DNA of 64,000 nt from Phyllostachys edulis (Eukaryota; Streptophyta; Magnoliopsida; Poales; Poaceae): positions 71,395,739 through 71,459,738 of the forward strand of contig CM070548.1 of assembly GCA_036346405.1 (NCBI GenBank), given 5' to 3'. Of the stretch, positions 43,987-56,210 are shown one piece after another (positions within the stretch are counted from its first letter, which is position 1; every line of letters starts with the position of its first letter). Both the position numbers and the translations under genes were made by a program. A model generated the notes under the pieces. It searched no databases, was not told where the DNA came from, and saw only the letters and a program-made list of their open reading frames with translations.

Positions 43987-46900
43987 TCATGTTGGCAACA
44001 GTGGTTGCCTCTCATCAGTTCAATCCGATGGCTAGCCTGAAATGGCATGTGCAACTTAAATGTAAGTATTCTAAAATGAAATGATATTTCTTTCTTTCTT
44101 TTGGGAATAAATGAGTCACTTACATCATCAGCAGCACCAGCAGTCATATTTACAAAAGAAGATTCAGATGACCTGTGTGATATAATAAGCATCTTATGAG
44201 CTCACTCAATTGACTCCCATAACCACATGAACACTTCAGAAGCACATAATCAAAGCTAGCAGGTAATCGAGGATTCGATACAAAACAGACAACTTCTGAA
44301 AACAGCATCATATCCTTGTTTATCATTGGTACAATAGAAAGTTTTTTTGGAGAAGTGTCAATACATTAGAAGAAAAAGTGAAACAGTTTTGAGGTACAAC
44401 GACAGCGGCCTTGAAGGCTCACTGTCTAAAAATTGCAGCAAATATCATACTCCAACCATTTGAAACAAGATAACTTACCGATGATTCTGTGTATCTTCCA
44501 ACTCTAATAATTCACCTGGCTTGTCATCTTTGACTTTAGCTAGTGAAGAGAAGAACTGAGAACAAATAGCAGTCACACATATGGAAGAGGAAGAGGCTGG
44601 CTCATTGAAATCAAGTTAAGAAATAGGTAAAGTCACCTGGTGCATTGAAATAAACACCACTGATATGCCCAGGAGAAAGTTAATGGTCAAGGTATGTCCC
44701 AAAAAAGCAGCAGAAGCTAGGCCAGTAAAAATTGTGGCAACAGTTGACGAATATTTCTTCAAAATTGTGTCTGCGGCGTGATTTAAATTAATCATTTAGA
44801 GATGAGAATTTATAGAAGAAAATAGACTAGAATTCAGACAAAAGAAAGTAAGATAGGCAGGTGAAACATTTACCTGCATACTTGAAGAAGAATGAAGAAA
44901 GAATGCCTTGTGCAGCATTGTTACATATGAGAAACATTGTAGCCCTTGAATGTCCTTGAAGGATATTAAAGCTCTCTGGCCCTGCAAAAAGATAGGGCAT
45001 GAATATGTTAGAAACCGTGTGCTGTGATTGCCAAAACATAAAACACATTATGACATTTCACGAAAAGATGCTTTGAATATGAACATAAGACAGAACATGG
45101 CTATCATTTTGTTCCAGAATCTGATTCTGTTCATCGGTCAAAATGCATAATCATATTTAGCCTCAAGGTTTACTAATCAGTATTTGAAATTCTACATAAA
45201 GCCAACCAGGCAGTCACTCCTCTGCTCTATAAGCTCATAGGAAAAGGTTAACACCCAACTCCCTGTTATGAATATTGTGTGTATATTCATGAGGCCCAAT
45301 GGGAAATATATATAGGAGTGCAAGGATATCTGAGATAAGGAAATACAAAAAGGAGTAGTAAAGAAGTCAACAACACAGTAACTCGATGACACAAAGCGTA
45401 AAGCAAGTACTCCTTCTGCACTTGTGGCGAGTGTATGAAGCATCCACACCAATGTGCTTAGTGAGTTCATGCTTCACTTGAGTCGGGACAATCTTGATAA
45501 CACATGTCTTGTCGGACAAAAAGTCGTGGGTCCCATCACAGGCACTCCAAAATTTGCAAGTAGCCACCGCCACCTCAACCAAGTAACCACTTGTTGTCAC
45601 TTTGCTATCATAGCTCTCAACTCGGCCTTTGTCTGGCGTTATGGCTTCTTGACATTGCTCTTGTTGAGCCTCAGGCTTCTGAGTGAGGCTGCTGCTCATT
45701 GGATGGCGGCGAGGCAATGGTGAGAAATTGTTGCCTGGAGCACAGGGACTTGGGATCTTGTTCCCTACACGCTCGTGTTACTCGATCACGTGCAAGTGGG
45801 TATCTAAGATCAAGACTTCGCTCGATGGCTCTCTTGGCGCTACTAGGCTCGTCTTGTGGCCCGTGGTTGTCGGCAAGAGCATGGTCGTGACTACTGACGA
45901 GACTTCTGGCCCTATTGCTCACATGACCACCATTCGGACCCTTACGGCGTTATACATTCGTCGATGGTCCATTTCTCAGCTGAACGTCAAGAATGCCTTC
46001 CTCAATGGCGAGCTGCGTGAGGTGGTCTATATGCAGCCGCCCCCTGGGTATTCTGTCCCTAGTAGCATGGTGTATCGTCTTCGTCGCTCTCTCTACAGGC
46101 TCAAGCAAGCTCCTCGAGCCTAGTTTGAGCACTTCTCCTCTGTTGTCACTGAGGTCGGTTTCACCGCCGATGACCATGACCTCTTCTCTTTGTTCACACC
46201 TCTCCTCGTGGTGGGACTCTTCTTCTTTTGTATGTTGTGATATGATCATCATGGGTGATGATCCTCGATTATCGATTTTGTGAAGAAGCGTCTAAGTGAC
46301 AAGTTCTTGATGTCGACATGGGTCCTTCACTATTTTCTTAGGATTGAAGCCGCTTCTCGCTGAGGACTACTACCTCTCCCGGAGAAATACATTCATAACC
46401 TTCTTTTCGCGCTTCTCTCATTTGATTAGCACACGGTGAATACTCCCATAGAGCTTGGAGTTCACCTTCGTCTCAGCGATGGAGATCCCTTGAGGATCCC
46501 GCTCGCTCTCAAATCACTTTGTTGGTAGTCTTGTCTATCTTGGGATCACTCGACGACATCTCTCGCCTGTTCACATTACGAGTCAATTTGTTTCAACTCC
46601 GCTCACCCGCTCTGATCACATATACGTGTGTCCCGATATCTTCGTGGCATTGTTTCTTATCGCCTTTTCTTTCCTCGCTCGGCTCCTTGCGGCTCAAGGT
46701 GTACTCTAATGCGACTTAAGCTAGTGATCACTCGATCGTCGATCTCTTTACCTTAATGTGTTTTCCTTGGATCCTCTCGATTGCTGGAAGAATAAAATCT
46801 GACGACAATTTCCTTTCGAGTCTTGAAATTTGAGTTAGCGCTATAAGCGTAGATTGGCGGTGAGGTTACTTAGTTCTGATGGCTCAGCCGGGATTTTGGT

Positions 46901-49900
46901 GTCTCTGTTCTGCTTGAAGCCCTCTTTTGTCGGCAGCCTTTGTGCGTCGGTATTTTGCGAGATCGATAAAGCATGAACTCACCAAGCATATTGGAGTTGA
47001 TGCCTCCTATATGAGATCGCAGGTACAGGACCAGGTCGTGGCTCTTCAGTACGTGCCTTCGAAGCTTCAGCTAGCCAACTTCTTCACGAAGGCACAAACA
47101 CAAGCTCAGCATAGCCTCTCTCTCCAAACTCAGTGTTATTGATCCACCATGAGTATGAGGGGTATAGGGGTGTTAGATATATACATAGGTTGTGCTATTC
47201 TTCTCTAGTTTAGGGTGTTTCCTGCATATTGTGCTCCCACTGTGTACTTGTATTTATTGGCCCATTGGCCCCTTTGTAATAAAGTCCATTCCAACACCAA
47301 CGAGATAGCGATATCGAGTAGGATCCTCAAGAATATCACCATCGGTGTACGAAGCTATAGGGATAGCTCCATGGGAGTGTCGGCGGTCGCAGTGTCAATC
47401 GGACGGGCCGATCAAGAAAATCTGAACATACTACTGCTTTGGGAAAGGTAGTAGCCCTCAGCGGAGAAGAGACCTCAATCCCAAGGAAGTGCGTAAGAGA
47501 ACCAAGATTAGTCATCAAAAGCGCTCTTTGAGATGCTTCTTCACATACGTGATGAATGGAGAATCATCACGATGATGAGCATATCATCAACATCTGAAGA
47601 AGCGGTGTTCTACCGAGATGAGACATGGACAAAAAAAGCGGTCGTGGGGCCAGCGATAAAAGCCGACAACGATAATCAGCGAGGTAAAGCAGCATAAACC
47701 AAGCACAAGGAGCCTATTTGAGGCCATAAAGGGCACGACAAAAGCGACGGGCGTGCCCGTCGGGAACAAAATACCCAAGTGGTGGTGCGTGTAGACCTCC
47801 TTATGCAAAACACCATTAAAAAGGCATTCTTAACATCCAAGCGAGAGATAGATCACTTGCGGCGAACAAAAGCAACCGCAACAAAAGTGCGACGGTGGTC
47901 ATATAGACGCTTGAGGGCAAAAGTTTAAATCGTAGTCACGGTAGTACTCCTTCAGCTGCGAGCCACAAGGCGAGCCTTATAGCGCTTCGATAGTACCATC
48001 AAGCGGGTCTTAATCTTGTACACCCACTTGCACATGATCTTACAAGCATGCCGCAGTGTCGGTACAATATCACAAGTCTCCGGACGTCGAAGAGTATCAA
48101 GTTCATCTGTCATAGCGAGCTGCCACTCAAAATGAGGAGCAGCCTCACGATAAGAACTAGGCTCAGTGACAGAGAGAGCATGAGCTATCGGAGCAAATCC
48201 AAGACGATCAAGGGGTCGAAGGGATGTCCAGTCACGAAGGACGTAACGAGGAGCATCATCAGGAGGATCAGATGTGGGTGTCGGCAATATATCAGGAAAG
48301 GAGACTGGTGAAGAAACAAGGACGCCTAGAGTAGTGAATACCAGATAAACGAGACGGTGGTCTTTGCGGGAACAAGAGCGGTGCGGCAGAAGCGGCACCA
48401 AAGGCGGAATCTGAAGGAACCTGGAGCAGACGGAGGAAGGCGTGATAGTGGAGAAATGGGTGAGGAGTCAGAAAGAGAACCATGAAATCGACTCAACGGT
48501 GGAAACAGGAGAAAGAGCTAAATCTCGATAGAAGAAAGGTCGAGATTCGTCAAAGACAATGTCTTGTGAAATCCTGATCCGTCGAGCAGAAGGGTCATAG
48601 CAGCGATAACCCTTATGCTCAGAATTATAACCAAGAAACACACACTCAACTGACTGGACCAATAGTTTAGTGCACTCACGAGGCTGGAGCAGAACAAAAC
48701 AAATACAACCAAAAACACGAAGGTGAGTGTACTAGGGGGCTCGAGAGTAGAGACACTATATGACTGACACCCTTAAGAGCAGTGGAAGGCTGCATATTGA
48801 TGAGATATCTTGGTGTGAAAGCGACCTCGACCTAGAAGCGTGGTGGAGCGTGGGAGACAAAAAAGAAGAGTGCAGGCGGTCTCAATCGGATGGCGATGTT
48901 TAGCCCGACAACCCATTCGAGCATAGGCACTAGGACAAGAAGATTGGTAAAGAGTGCCCTGCTAAGAAAGAAACTATCTAAAAGCACCAGAACAGTACTC
49001 GCCAGCAGAATCACAGCGAAAAGTACGGATAGAAGAATCAAACTAAATACGAACCATCGTTGCAAAGCTACGATAGATCGCAAGAAATTGGTCACGATTA
49101 GACATAGGGAAAATCCATGTAAAAGCAGAATAATCTTCAATGAAGATCATAAAAATTTATGTCGCCTTTAGAGATAATAAGCGCGGTCCCCGTACATCTA
49201 AATGAACTAAATCAAAAGGGCGAAGACAAGGACTCACTAGAATGATAAGGAAGTTGTAGGCGCTTGCCCGACTTACAACCACGACAAAACATGGGGCGTG
49301 TCAGCGATGTCGTCTAATAACACCCTGACGAACTAATGAAGAAAGGCAAGACCCACACAAGTGACCTAGACGATGATGCCACTGCGCAAAAACTCCAGAG
49401 GTGGTAGTAGCAGTGGTGGTGGATGTAGAGGTGATAAGAGCAACTGAAGTGGACGGAAAGTGGAAGCGTTCAAGGATGTAGAGACCCTGATGATCCCTAC
49501 AGCGTCGGCCAGTCCCAAGTATCATCACATGCAGTCGATCTGGACAAAATAGGTGTGAGAGTCAAAACCAACCTCTGGCCAGAGATCGGTGGTGACCGAG
49601 AAATTTGCATGGTAAGTGGGGAACATGAAAGCAATTTGGAGCAGAAAAGTCGATGGACAAAAGAGTGCCGACAAGTGACAGAACAGAGAATCTGGTCATT
49701 GTCTAAATTGAGATAGGAAAAACATGAGGTCTCTTGAAGTGAGAGATGTGGACTTGATTGTCATGTGGAAAGAGACACGAATCCGGAACCCAAAAAGTAC
49801 CTAGAGAGGCGTCTGAGCTAGGTGGCGAGAACCTGTTTGAGCTATGAGAGAGGCTGCTGAAGTAGAGCTGTGAGAACTCTTGAGCGAGTCACCTCATTGA

Positions 49901-52900
49901 GAAGGTCTGACGTCTTTGGTATGTCCTCCCGTCGAGGAAGGGCCTCACTGCCCTTTGGATCGTCCAACCCACGCACTTTGTTTCGCTTTTTACCTTGCGC
50001 AACTCAGTAGTCGGACCCAAAGTTCTTGCAAAATTACCTTGAACCCGGTTGGTGCAAAAGCAGAGGCGAAAAGCAGACACCTAAGGAGGATTGTAGTCGA
50101 GCGAAGTCATCGGTGTAGTCGAAGAAGAAGGATAGCAAGCCTGGCCGGAACAAAATGTCTTTGCTAACTTGCGGCCAAGCTCCTCGGCCTAAGCGTCGCC
50201 AGACCTCGGTGGTATCGGTTGTGGTGGCGGCTCGGCAGATGAGCCACAGCGAGCTCAAACTACTGGCGAAGGCAATGACGAAGTCATAAAGGCAAAAGCG
50301 ATCATGATCCACCTACTGCGCTTAATGTCACTCGATAGAGTGGTGAAGCCATTTCGTCGGTGGCGCCATATGACGAGCTCGGAAGAAGTCGCAAGCGGAG
50401 AGTCCTCTGGTGGCGCCTCAACTCACGTTGAAGCGAAAAGCGAAGCGACATCATTTGCTCTTTGGTATCGCTTCGTGTAAATACTCCCGGACTGGCGAGT
50501 AGAACGCGGACCAACAACGTCTGGTGAATGGAGTCGTCGGCGCTAACCACCGGGATGGCTCGAACACGGGCATCATCGGCGCGGCGCTCAGCGTCGGCAT
50601 CTTGAAAAACCTCATCGGCGTCGGTGACAACAATGACCTCTGCCTCATTCTTGGCGGCCTCGTCTTCTGCGAAGATCTGAGTAGGTTATGCGGGAGAAAT
50701 TTGAACGAACAACGACGGACAAGATCGAGCACGGTGACATGTCCCCGGCGAAGACCATCGAGTGTGATCTCCATGAGTGAAGACCACAACATGTAGTTAG
50801 TCCGTGAAGCTTTGTTCACGAGAATGGGATCGCGGCGGATGGAGCGGAAGCCATCGATGAGTGGCAATGGGCGGTAGCGACGACTAAAACAGCGAAGTCT
50901 CGCGAACAGCGGTGGATGGCGCGGCGATCAGTTGATGTTTCTTTCTTCTTTTTCCTTCTTTTTTCTTCTTTTTCTTTTCTTTCTCTTTTTTTTTTTTCTT
51001 GGTAGGTGGCTCTTTAACTCACGCTAAAACAAGCCTCTGAAAGAACACAGGCTTGCTTTCGCGCTTGAGGACTAGGGTTCCCTTCTTGGCATGACACACT
51101 TGGTCCTCGGATCGGGCACGGCCCGCAGGCGGCGTAGGCGGCCCCAAGTGCATGAGGATGTCTGGCGTGGCGTAGCGTGGCAGGCAACGCCTAAGCGGCG
51201 GCGAGGTGGTATGAAGCGTCGGCGGCGGAGGCAAACCGGCCGTGGCGGCAGCGGCGTCAGGCGGGCCGAGGCGAACGGACAGACGGCGTTGGTTGTAGAC
51301 AATGGCGTCGGACGGCGGGGCGTCGGGATGGCAGCGGAACGGAAAGAGCTAGGTTAGTGCCCTAGCTCTGATACCATGTTATGAATAGTGTGTGTATATT
51401 CATAAGGCACAATGGACAATATATATAGGGAGTACAAGGGGTATACAAATAAGGAAATAGAAAAGAAGAGTCATATTCTAACACTCCCATCCTAAGGTTC
51501 GCAAAACTCATAAAGCACTAAGACTGAGACATGAGAATATCATACAAAATTCCTACTTTTTTATTGACTATCACCTCCATCTGGACTTATAAACATAGCT
51601 ACTCTGATAAAATAATAATCATGCACAAATAGTATTGACTAATGACTATCATAGAAAAACTGAGCTTTCATTGAAGGTGCGTACCTTGGAATAAGGCAGT
51701 CCCAAGGATGCCAAGGAAGTTGAATATTGCACCATATCCATACAGAAACAAATTCTGCAAATTATATGAAAAGAACATTGAAGGAAGTAAAGGACAAAAG
51801 AATCAGAGAGATAAAAAAGAAAAATGAGTTGATGCCTTACAATACGAGCTTGGAAAACCAAAAAAACCATAAATAAGTAGAGAGTTGGATAGATGAACAA
51901 TGCTAGCTACTCCATAATGATTCAAAACAGAAGGTACACAATTTTTTACAGAAGTTACCTGAAGATAAATACTAGTATCATATTGGCTTTTCAATGCATA
52001 TTCATTGTAGACAGAAGCCAGTGATGGAACAGTTACCTAGAATTCACAGTTTCAAATGAATATATAATAACTTTTAAGCACATTGTCTGTTGAGAGAGTT
52101 CATAAAAATAAGTGAACGAACAGGGGAAAAAATCTAAAAGGCCAGATGGCTTGGCAGCAACTTACAAAAATCAGTGTATATATGTATGCAATAGCAGTGA
52201 CAGGCAGACCAAATGCTGTATTGCCTGCAGGTGCGGTGCGAAGTTGATTGATGCTGATTCAATAAGCAATAGAGCAAGAGCTTCGCACTGCCAACATTTA
52301 AAAACAAGAGCAGGAGAAAAGTCAACATGGCTGAAAGTCGGAACTGTTGCACAAAAGCATTTGCAAAAGCCACACCATCAGTTCTCACACAAATCTAATG
52401 AATTCATGGCTTCATCCTATAAATCCACATTGACCGGCTATCGTGCTTGTCTGAGAGAACATGTCAATTGTAGTAAGGCACAGACTGAACCTAGCAATAT
52501 TGTGCTGAATTATTTGGAATACACCACAATTCCCAGAGGAGGCTGGCGCTAAGACAACAAGTGCGAGAGCATTTGTATGCAAAACTTTCTTGTAAACTAC
52601 CTTTACTCGCTTGAATTTTATTTAAGAGTTGCACTAATGGCTCCAAACCATTTTTAATATGTTCTGAGTTTATTGATCCATACTGCCCAACATACCTAAT
52701 ATGATTAAGAGAACGTGTCAAAAGGAGACAGGTAAAACCTAATCCAGTAATCCTTAAATTACAGAGTAGTAGTAGAGCGAGATTCATTTTAGTGCTTGTA
52801 TTTGTCCTCAGTTCTCTCTTGTACCCAAACTTCGGTTGCCTAAAAAAGTAATAGTAGACGAACAGATAATCTAAAAGCATAAAATAATTTGGTAAACATT

Positions 52901-54826
52901 ATCCTCAAATCACAACTTAAATGTAGAAAAAACTGCAAGATAATGTCAACCTTAACCTTACCTGAATCACAGAGAATCTCCTTCTCATTATAAATTTCAG
53001 AAGAACAGCTATGACCAGTACCTAGAAGTTTGGACCACAAACGGTGTGATATATATTGCATACACACTTAGAACTAAAGCATGACATCTGAGTAGTACAA
53101 GAAAAGTGTACCTTTAGGTTGCTTAGCATTTTCACAGTCGAAGGATTGAAGTACAACTGCTGTCGGCTCAATATGTCAGGTTACAAGTTATAACAATATC
53201 ACTAGGCAATATCAAAATATAGTCATGACAACTGAAAGGCTCTGCCTATAAATCCAATGAAATTTACCTGCATAATAAATTTTAGGTAATTGTTGATGGC
53301 ATATAGAAGCGCAGGAACAGCTAAGAGTACATTATTACGGGCTGCCTACAAAAGAAAATGATTGGATGATCAGATAGGTGGGTGATGTGACAAAAAGCAA
53401 AGGTGAAATAAAGCAACGTGAGCATAGGAAATATAGAAACAAATCATTGGGAAAGTGAGCAATAAGATATAAAAACATGAAACTACATAGAAAGAAGGCA
53501 TAGCGGTGATTAAGCGTTGAAAGTGAAAGCATACCGCCACACATATGGAAGTTGGAATGCAAGCAAGAAAGCAACAAAGAGAATGTAAACTGTACTGTCT
53601 TGTGACTGAATAAATCACCTGTATGAAGGTTGAGCGTGCCAGAAGTGGTTTTCCCCAACCTTTTGCTTTCGGGACTGTCACATTGGAACAGCAACATCAA
53701 AAGGTAAATAAATAAGAAGCAGAAAACATAATATAAGCTAAAGAGAAGGAATCAAGAAATTAAATATGTTGCAGTACAGCCATCAGGCATCGTGACAATC
53801 CAAATTTACAAGCTAATCTGAACATACAGAAATCCACACAAAATTGCCATTTCAATACGAAGCTAAAGGCAGTTCTTGTGAGCTAAACTGATCTTTAGTC
53901 CTGCATTAGGTGACTTATCAATTTGGTAGATGGGCACATATTTTGCTGCCCCCACTCCATTTTGAACGTTCAAGCACTTCTGGTCTACAACTCTACTCTG
54001 GGACCACCATATTGTACTAGATACTTTCAGTAGGCTACTTATTTAGAAGTGATACATATAAAGAATGAACAGAGCACTTTTGCTACAAGCAAACTACAGA
54101 CGCTGTTCAAAACATGCTAAAGCAGGCAAGAGCCTGATAAGCACAAATTCGAATTCAAAGCCATCCGAACAAACTATACAAGTATGAAATCGACGTTTCA
54201 TTCCTAGGGTCACATGGATTTATCATTGGAATGAAGTGCGCAAAAGAAATATCAGCAACAAGAACAAACCTGAATTATTAACATCACGATAGCAAAGACA
54301 ACTTTTGCAACCTCCGTCAAAAAGTTAACACTGATGGGACTGAACTGAAACTTCCCATCGACCTTTGACATGAACACTAGGATGGGCTGCAGAAACAAAG
54401 CAAACCGTTAACACAGCTCTCCAACTTGCTTATTGCCAGACACATGCACGTAACACTACAAGTCTACAACAAAGGACCAACCAAGTAAAGCATTCATGCC
54501 ATGCATATCCTCAGTCTCATTCATCGCATTAAGTCTGTACCAAATTCGTTCGACTATTTCACCAACACATCGCACAAGTATTTGCACGTGATGGATTAAA
54601 CGTGGAACATTGAGACGTAGTAGTTGGATTATCGTTAAGGAGGATGGAGCCCCACCTGGAGGCCAACGAGGATGCAGTCGCCGACGACGAGGAGGAAGGT
54701 GAGCGCGCGGAATTTGGACGATATCTTGCTGCGGTGCTTGTCGTACGCCCTGGACACGCTCCGCGGGCTCGGCACCACCAGCCGAGAGCGGCACACGCTG
54801 CATTCCACCACCCCGTTCGGCTGCAT
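43987..54826 (-). CDS. CMP-sialic-acid-transporter-like (nucleotide-sugar transporter) gene, 14 exons, three 1-bp deletions
   Basis: Exons, right to left: 54656-54826, 54270-54386, 53619-53674, 53268-53345, 53112-53156, 52962-53021, 52166-52287, 51959-52036, 51685-51754, 44874-44981, 44637-44770, 44479-44555, 44124-44172 and 43987-44036, all GT-AG. Conserved family blocks appear in order: SRAYDKHRSKISSK, SPISVNFLTEVAKVVFAIVM, LYFNPSTVKMLSNLK, VPSLASVYNEYALKSQYDTS, GHSRATMFLICNNAAQGILS, SSTVATIFTGLASAA and FLLGISVVFISMHQFF. These are the membrane segments of a Golgi nucleotide-sugar transporter (NST/DMT superfamily) of about 400 residues. Exons 3, 7 and 14 each lack one base relative to the family frame (near 53650, 52260 and 44020), and exon 7 opens TGC where tryptophan TGG is usual. 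Plants make little or no sialic acid, so the true substrate is uncertain. Intron 9 holds a copia insertion. Confidence 0.85.
45259..45263. other. 5-bp target duplication CTCCC, left of copia-3
   Basis: CTCCC at 45259-45263 equals CTCCC at 51484-51488, directly outside the TG...CA ends of the two LTRs. Confidence 0.9.
45264..45375 (-). repeat. copia-3 3' LTR
   Basis: It starts TGTTATGAATATTGTGTG and aligns with 51377-51483 through tattcatNaggcNcaatggNaaatatatatagg and aaggaaata, then diverges before a terminal aacaaca. No polypurine tract is visible beside it. Confidence 0.8.
45380..45717 (-). pseudogene. copia-3 RNase H end
   Basis: KHELTKHIGVDASYTR near 45415-45470 is the copia RNase H C-terminal motif, preceded by a degenerate SDKTCVIKIV stretch. 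The frame runs out into the LTR without the usual ADFFTKA block. Confidence 0.6.
45690..47296 (+). mobile_element. Inverted 3' fragment of a copia element (copia-4) inside copia-3
   Basis: On the plus strand: reverse transcriptase fingers (AMVRNCCLEHRDLG-like, then TCKWVSKIKTSLDGSLG), QLNVKNAFLNGELREVVYM, VYRLRRSLYRLKQAPRA at 45940-46125, a broken YVDDMIITGDD area near 46225-46265, and RNase H with KHELTKHIGVDASYM and LQYVPSKLQLANFFTKAQ (46960-47100). A purine-rich tract (gagtatgaggggtatagggg) and a 126-bp LTR (47171-47296) follow. It belongs to the same family as copia-3 but runs the other way, and has no gag, integrase or 5' LTR. Confidence 0.82.
47171..47296 (+). repeat. copia-4 3' LTR, 126 bp
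   Basis: It starts TGTTAGATATATAC and ends CATTCCAACA, with tatttattgg and aataaag as candidate TATA and polyadenylation signals. A purine-rich tract precedes it. Confidence 0.75.
47300..50900 (-). pseudogene. copia-3 gag, integrase and reverse transcriptase remnants
   Basis: Read right to left: gag-like residues near 50451-50867 (NYMLWSSLMEITLDG); a GAG-pre-integrase motif WHHRLGHLCGSCLSSLV (49310-49400); a degenerate integrase at 48700-49170; then VECVFLGYNSEHKGYRCYDP (about 48590-48660) of the integrase end; reverse transcriptase CKIMCKWVYKIKTRL at 47990-48060; and LGSLTHFLGIEVSSP near 47480-47520. The frame breaks off near 47300 at EDPTRYRYLVG, where the inverted copia-4 LTR begins. Confidence 0.8.
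51365..51376 (-). other. copia-3 primer-binding site
   Basis: The minus strand reads TGGTATCAGAGC, the standard copia site complementary to initiator tRNA-Met, directly against the 5' LTR end. Confidence 0.92.
51377..51483 (-). repeat. copia-3 5' LTR, 107 bp
   Basis: It starts TGTTATGAATAG and ends ATTCTAACA on the plus strand, between the primer-binding site and the CTCCC duplication. Its boundaries are fixed on both sides, so the short length is real. Confidence 0.88.
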
Positions 54827-55295
54827 CTCCCCCGACGCACCGCTGCCACAGGCCACGCCGCCGATGAGATGCCGCTCGGTACCCGCTGTGCCCGAGCCCG
54901 AGGGATCCCAGAAGTATATGCCTAGAGCCACCACGCCATTTCAGACAATCAACAGCGACGCATCAGATATGAGTGGATATACGAGCGGATCTGAGGGATT
55001 CGGCTCGGCCTCGGTACCTCGGGAAAGGCGGGGCCGCGTCGGTGCGGATCTCGCAGATCTGGCGCGACCTGGGCACCGCCGCGCTCGCGCCGAATCGAGC
55101 TCGGCTTGGTTGGGTCTAGCTCGGGGGTTCCGGAGAGTGCACAGTGGTTGGATCCGGGGAGAGGAGGAGATACGCGTGAGACGCTCGCGCCGGAATCTCG
55201 GGTTCCGGCAGGAGTCGGGGTGGGGAGAAAGGTGTGAGGGAAGAGAAGGGGAGGGAAGGTGGGAGAGGAGGAAACGCGAAAGCAAGGCGGGTGCT

Positions 55296-55312
55296 TCTCT
55301 GTATTTATATTT
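55296..55312 (-). promoter_or_regulatory. TATA box of the transporter gene
   Basis: The minus strand reads GTAAATATAAATACAGAG, a strong TATA box. Transcription would start near 55265-55275, giving a GC-rich leader of about 440 bases before the ATG at 54826. An inverted-repeat element begins about 20-30 bases upstream of the TATA box. Confidence 0.65.
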
Positions 55313-55332
55313 ACCGAGGAACAGGTAATATA

Positions 55333-56090
55333 TGATATTCTAGTATATATTCTTATTCTCGAGGTAATTGATGATATCTTTTTAAGATAGAAACCTTGAT
55401 TAGATACACAGCTTGCAGTAGTTTATCATCATTCTTTGTTTTTCCTGTTTTGATTACACAAAATGTCCATGCTATCCTCCTTCCTCTCTCTCTCTCTCTC
55501 TCTCTCTCAAGCGCTAGCTTGTCATCTCTCTTCGTTGCCTCCATAGGCAGCTCTGTCATCACCAAGGAACCCCACGGGCCGCTTTTGCTCCTATCTGAGC
55601 CAATTTGGCCGAGCTTCCTGCGGCTCGCCAATGGCGAGTTTTCCCTCCATGGTTTCCATCGTCGTCTCGATTGACCACCACATGCCTTTTTTGTAGCAAA
55701 ACCACCATCGGCCGCCTCGCTCGGGGCGCGTTGTGTGCGCATCGTCCCATTGTTCATACTATAGCTTGTCGCCGCCTCGCCCTTCTTACCTTATTTTGGC
55801 CGTGGCCCTCTGGCAAGCAATTAGTCTTGAGCCAATTCTTTGCGTCGCGCCATTGCCTCGACCTCTGCGAGATGTCTGCGCTGCCCAAGCGAGAAAGGGC
55901 AACGAGAGAGATGGACGGTGCTTGAGAGAGAGAGAGAGGAAGGATGGGTAATATGGACATTTTGCTTGGCCAAAATGAAAAAACAAACGATAATAATAAA
56001 ATATTACAAATGGAATTATTTAATCCATGTTTAGTCTAAGAGAGTGTATTATCAATTACCTCGGGAATGATGGTATATGCTAGAATGCCA
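55333..56090. mobile_element. DNA transposon with about 170-bp inverted repeats beside the transporter promoter
   Basis: 55333-55510 pairs with the reverse complement of about 55920-56090. Matching landmarks are ttctagtatatattc / ttctagcatatacc, cgaggtaattgatgata / cgaggtaattgataata, acaaaatgtccat / gcaaaatgtccat and the tccttcctctctctctc tracts. The middle (55515-55915) is GC-rich and gene-like but unrecognised. Long inverted repeats around a gene-like core resemble a small Pack-MULE. I find no convincing target duplication. Confidence 0.6.
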
Positions 56091-56210
56091 TCTAAGTGGA
56101 GGTATATTATCAATTCCCCTTTATATTGCTCATATCACAATTTCTTTTGTTTGTGTTTTTACACACTAACCCTTTTTTGTTTGATTGAAAATTCTACTAC
56201 ATAATTATTA

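Larger units (their letters stand above)
45264..51483 (-). mobile_element. Ty1/copia element (copia-3) in intron 9 of the transporter gene
   Basis: It has short LTRs (right 51377-51483, left about 45264-45375), a primer-binding site (51365-51376) and decayed gag, protease, integrase, reverse transcriptase and RNase H on the minus strand, in the same orientation as the host gene. A perfect 5-bp target duplication flanks it. Part of the reverse transcriptase/RNase H region is replaced by an inverted piece of another copia (about 45718-47296). The LTRs differ at many sites, so the insertion is old. Confidence 0.9.

Noticed and set aside
54827..54934. A 36-residue N-terminal extension of the transporter
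   Set aside because: The frame is open upstream of 54826 but has no ATG (the codon at 54934 is GTG), and family members start at a position matching 54826.
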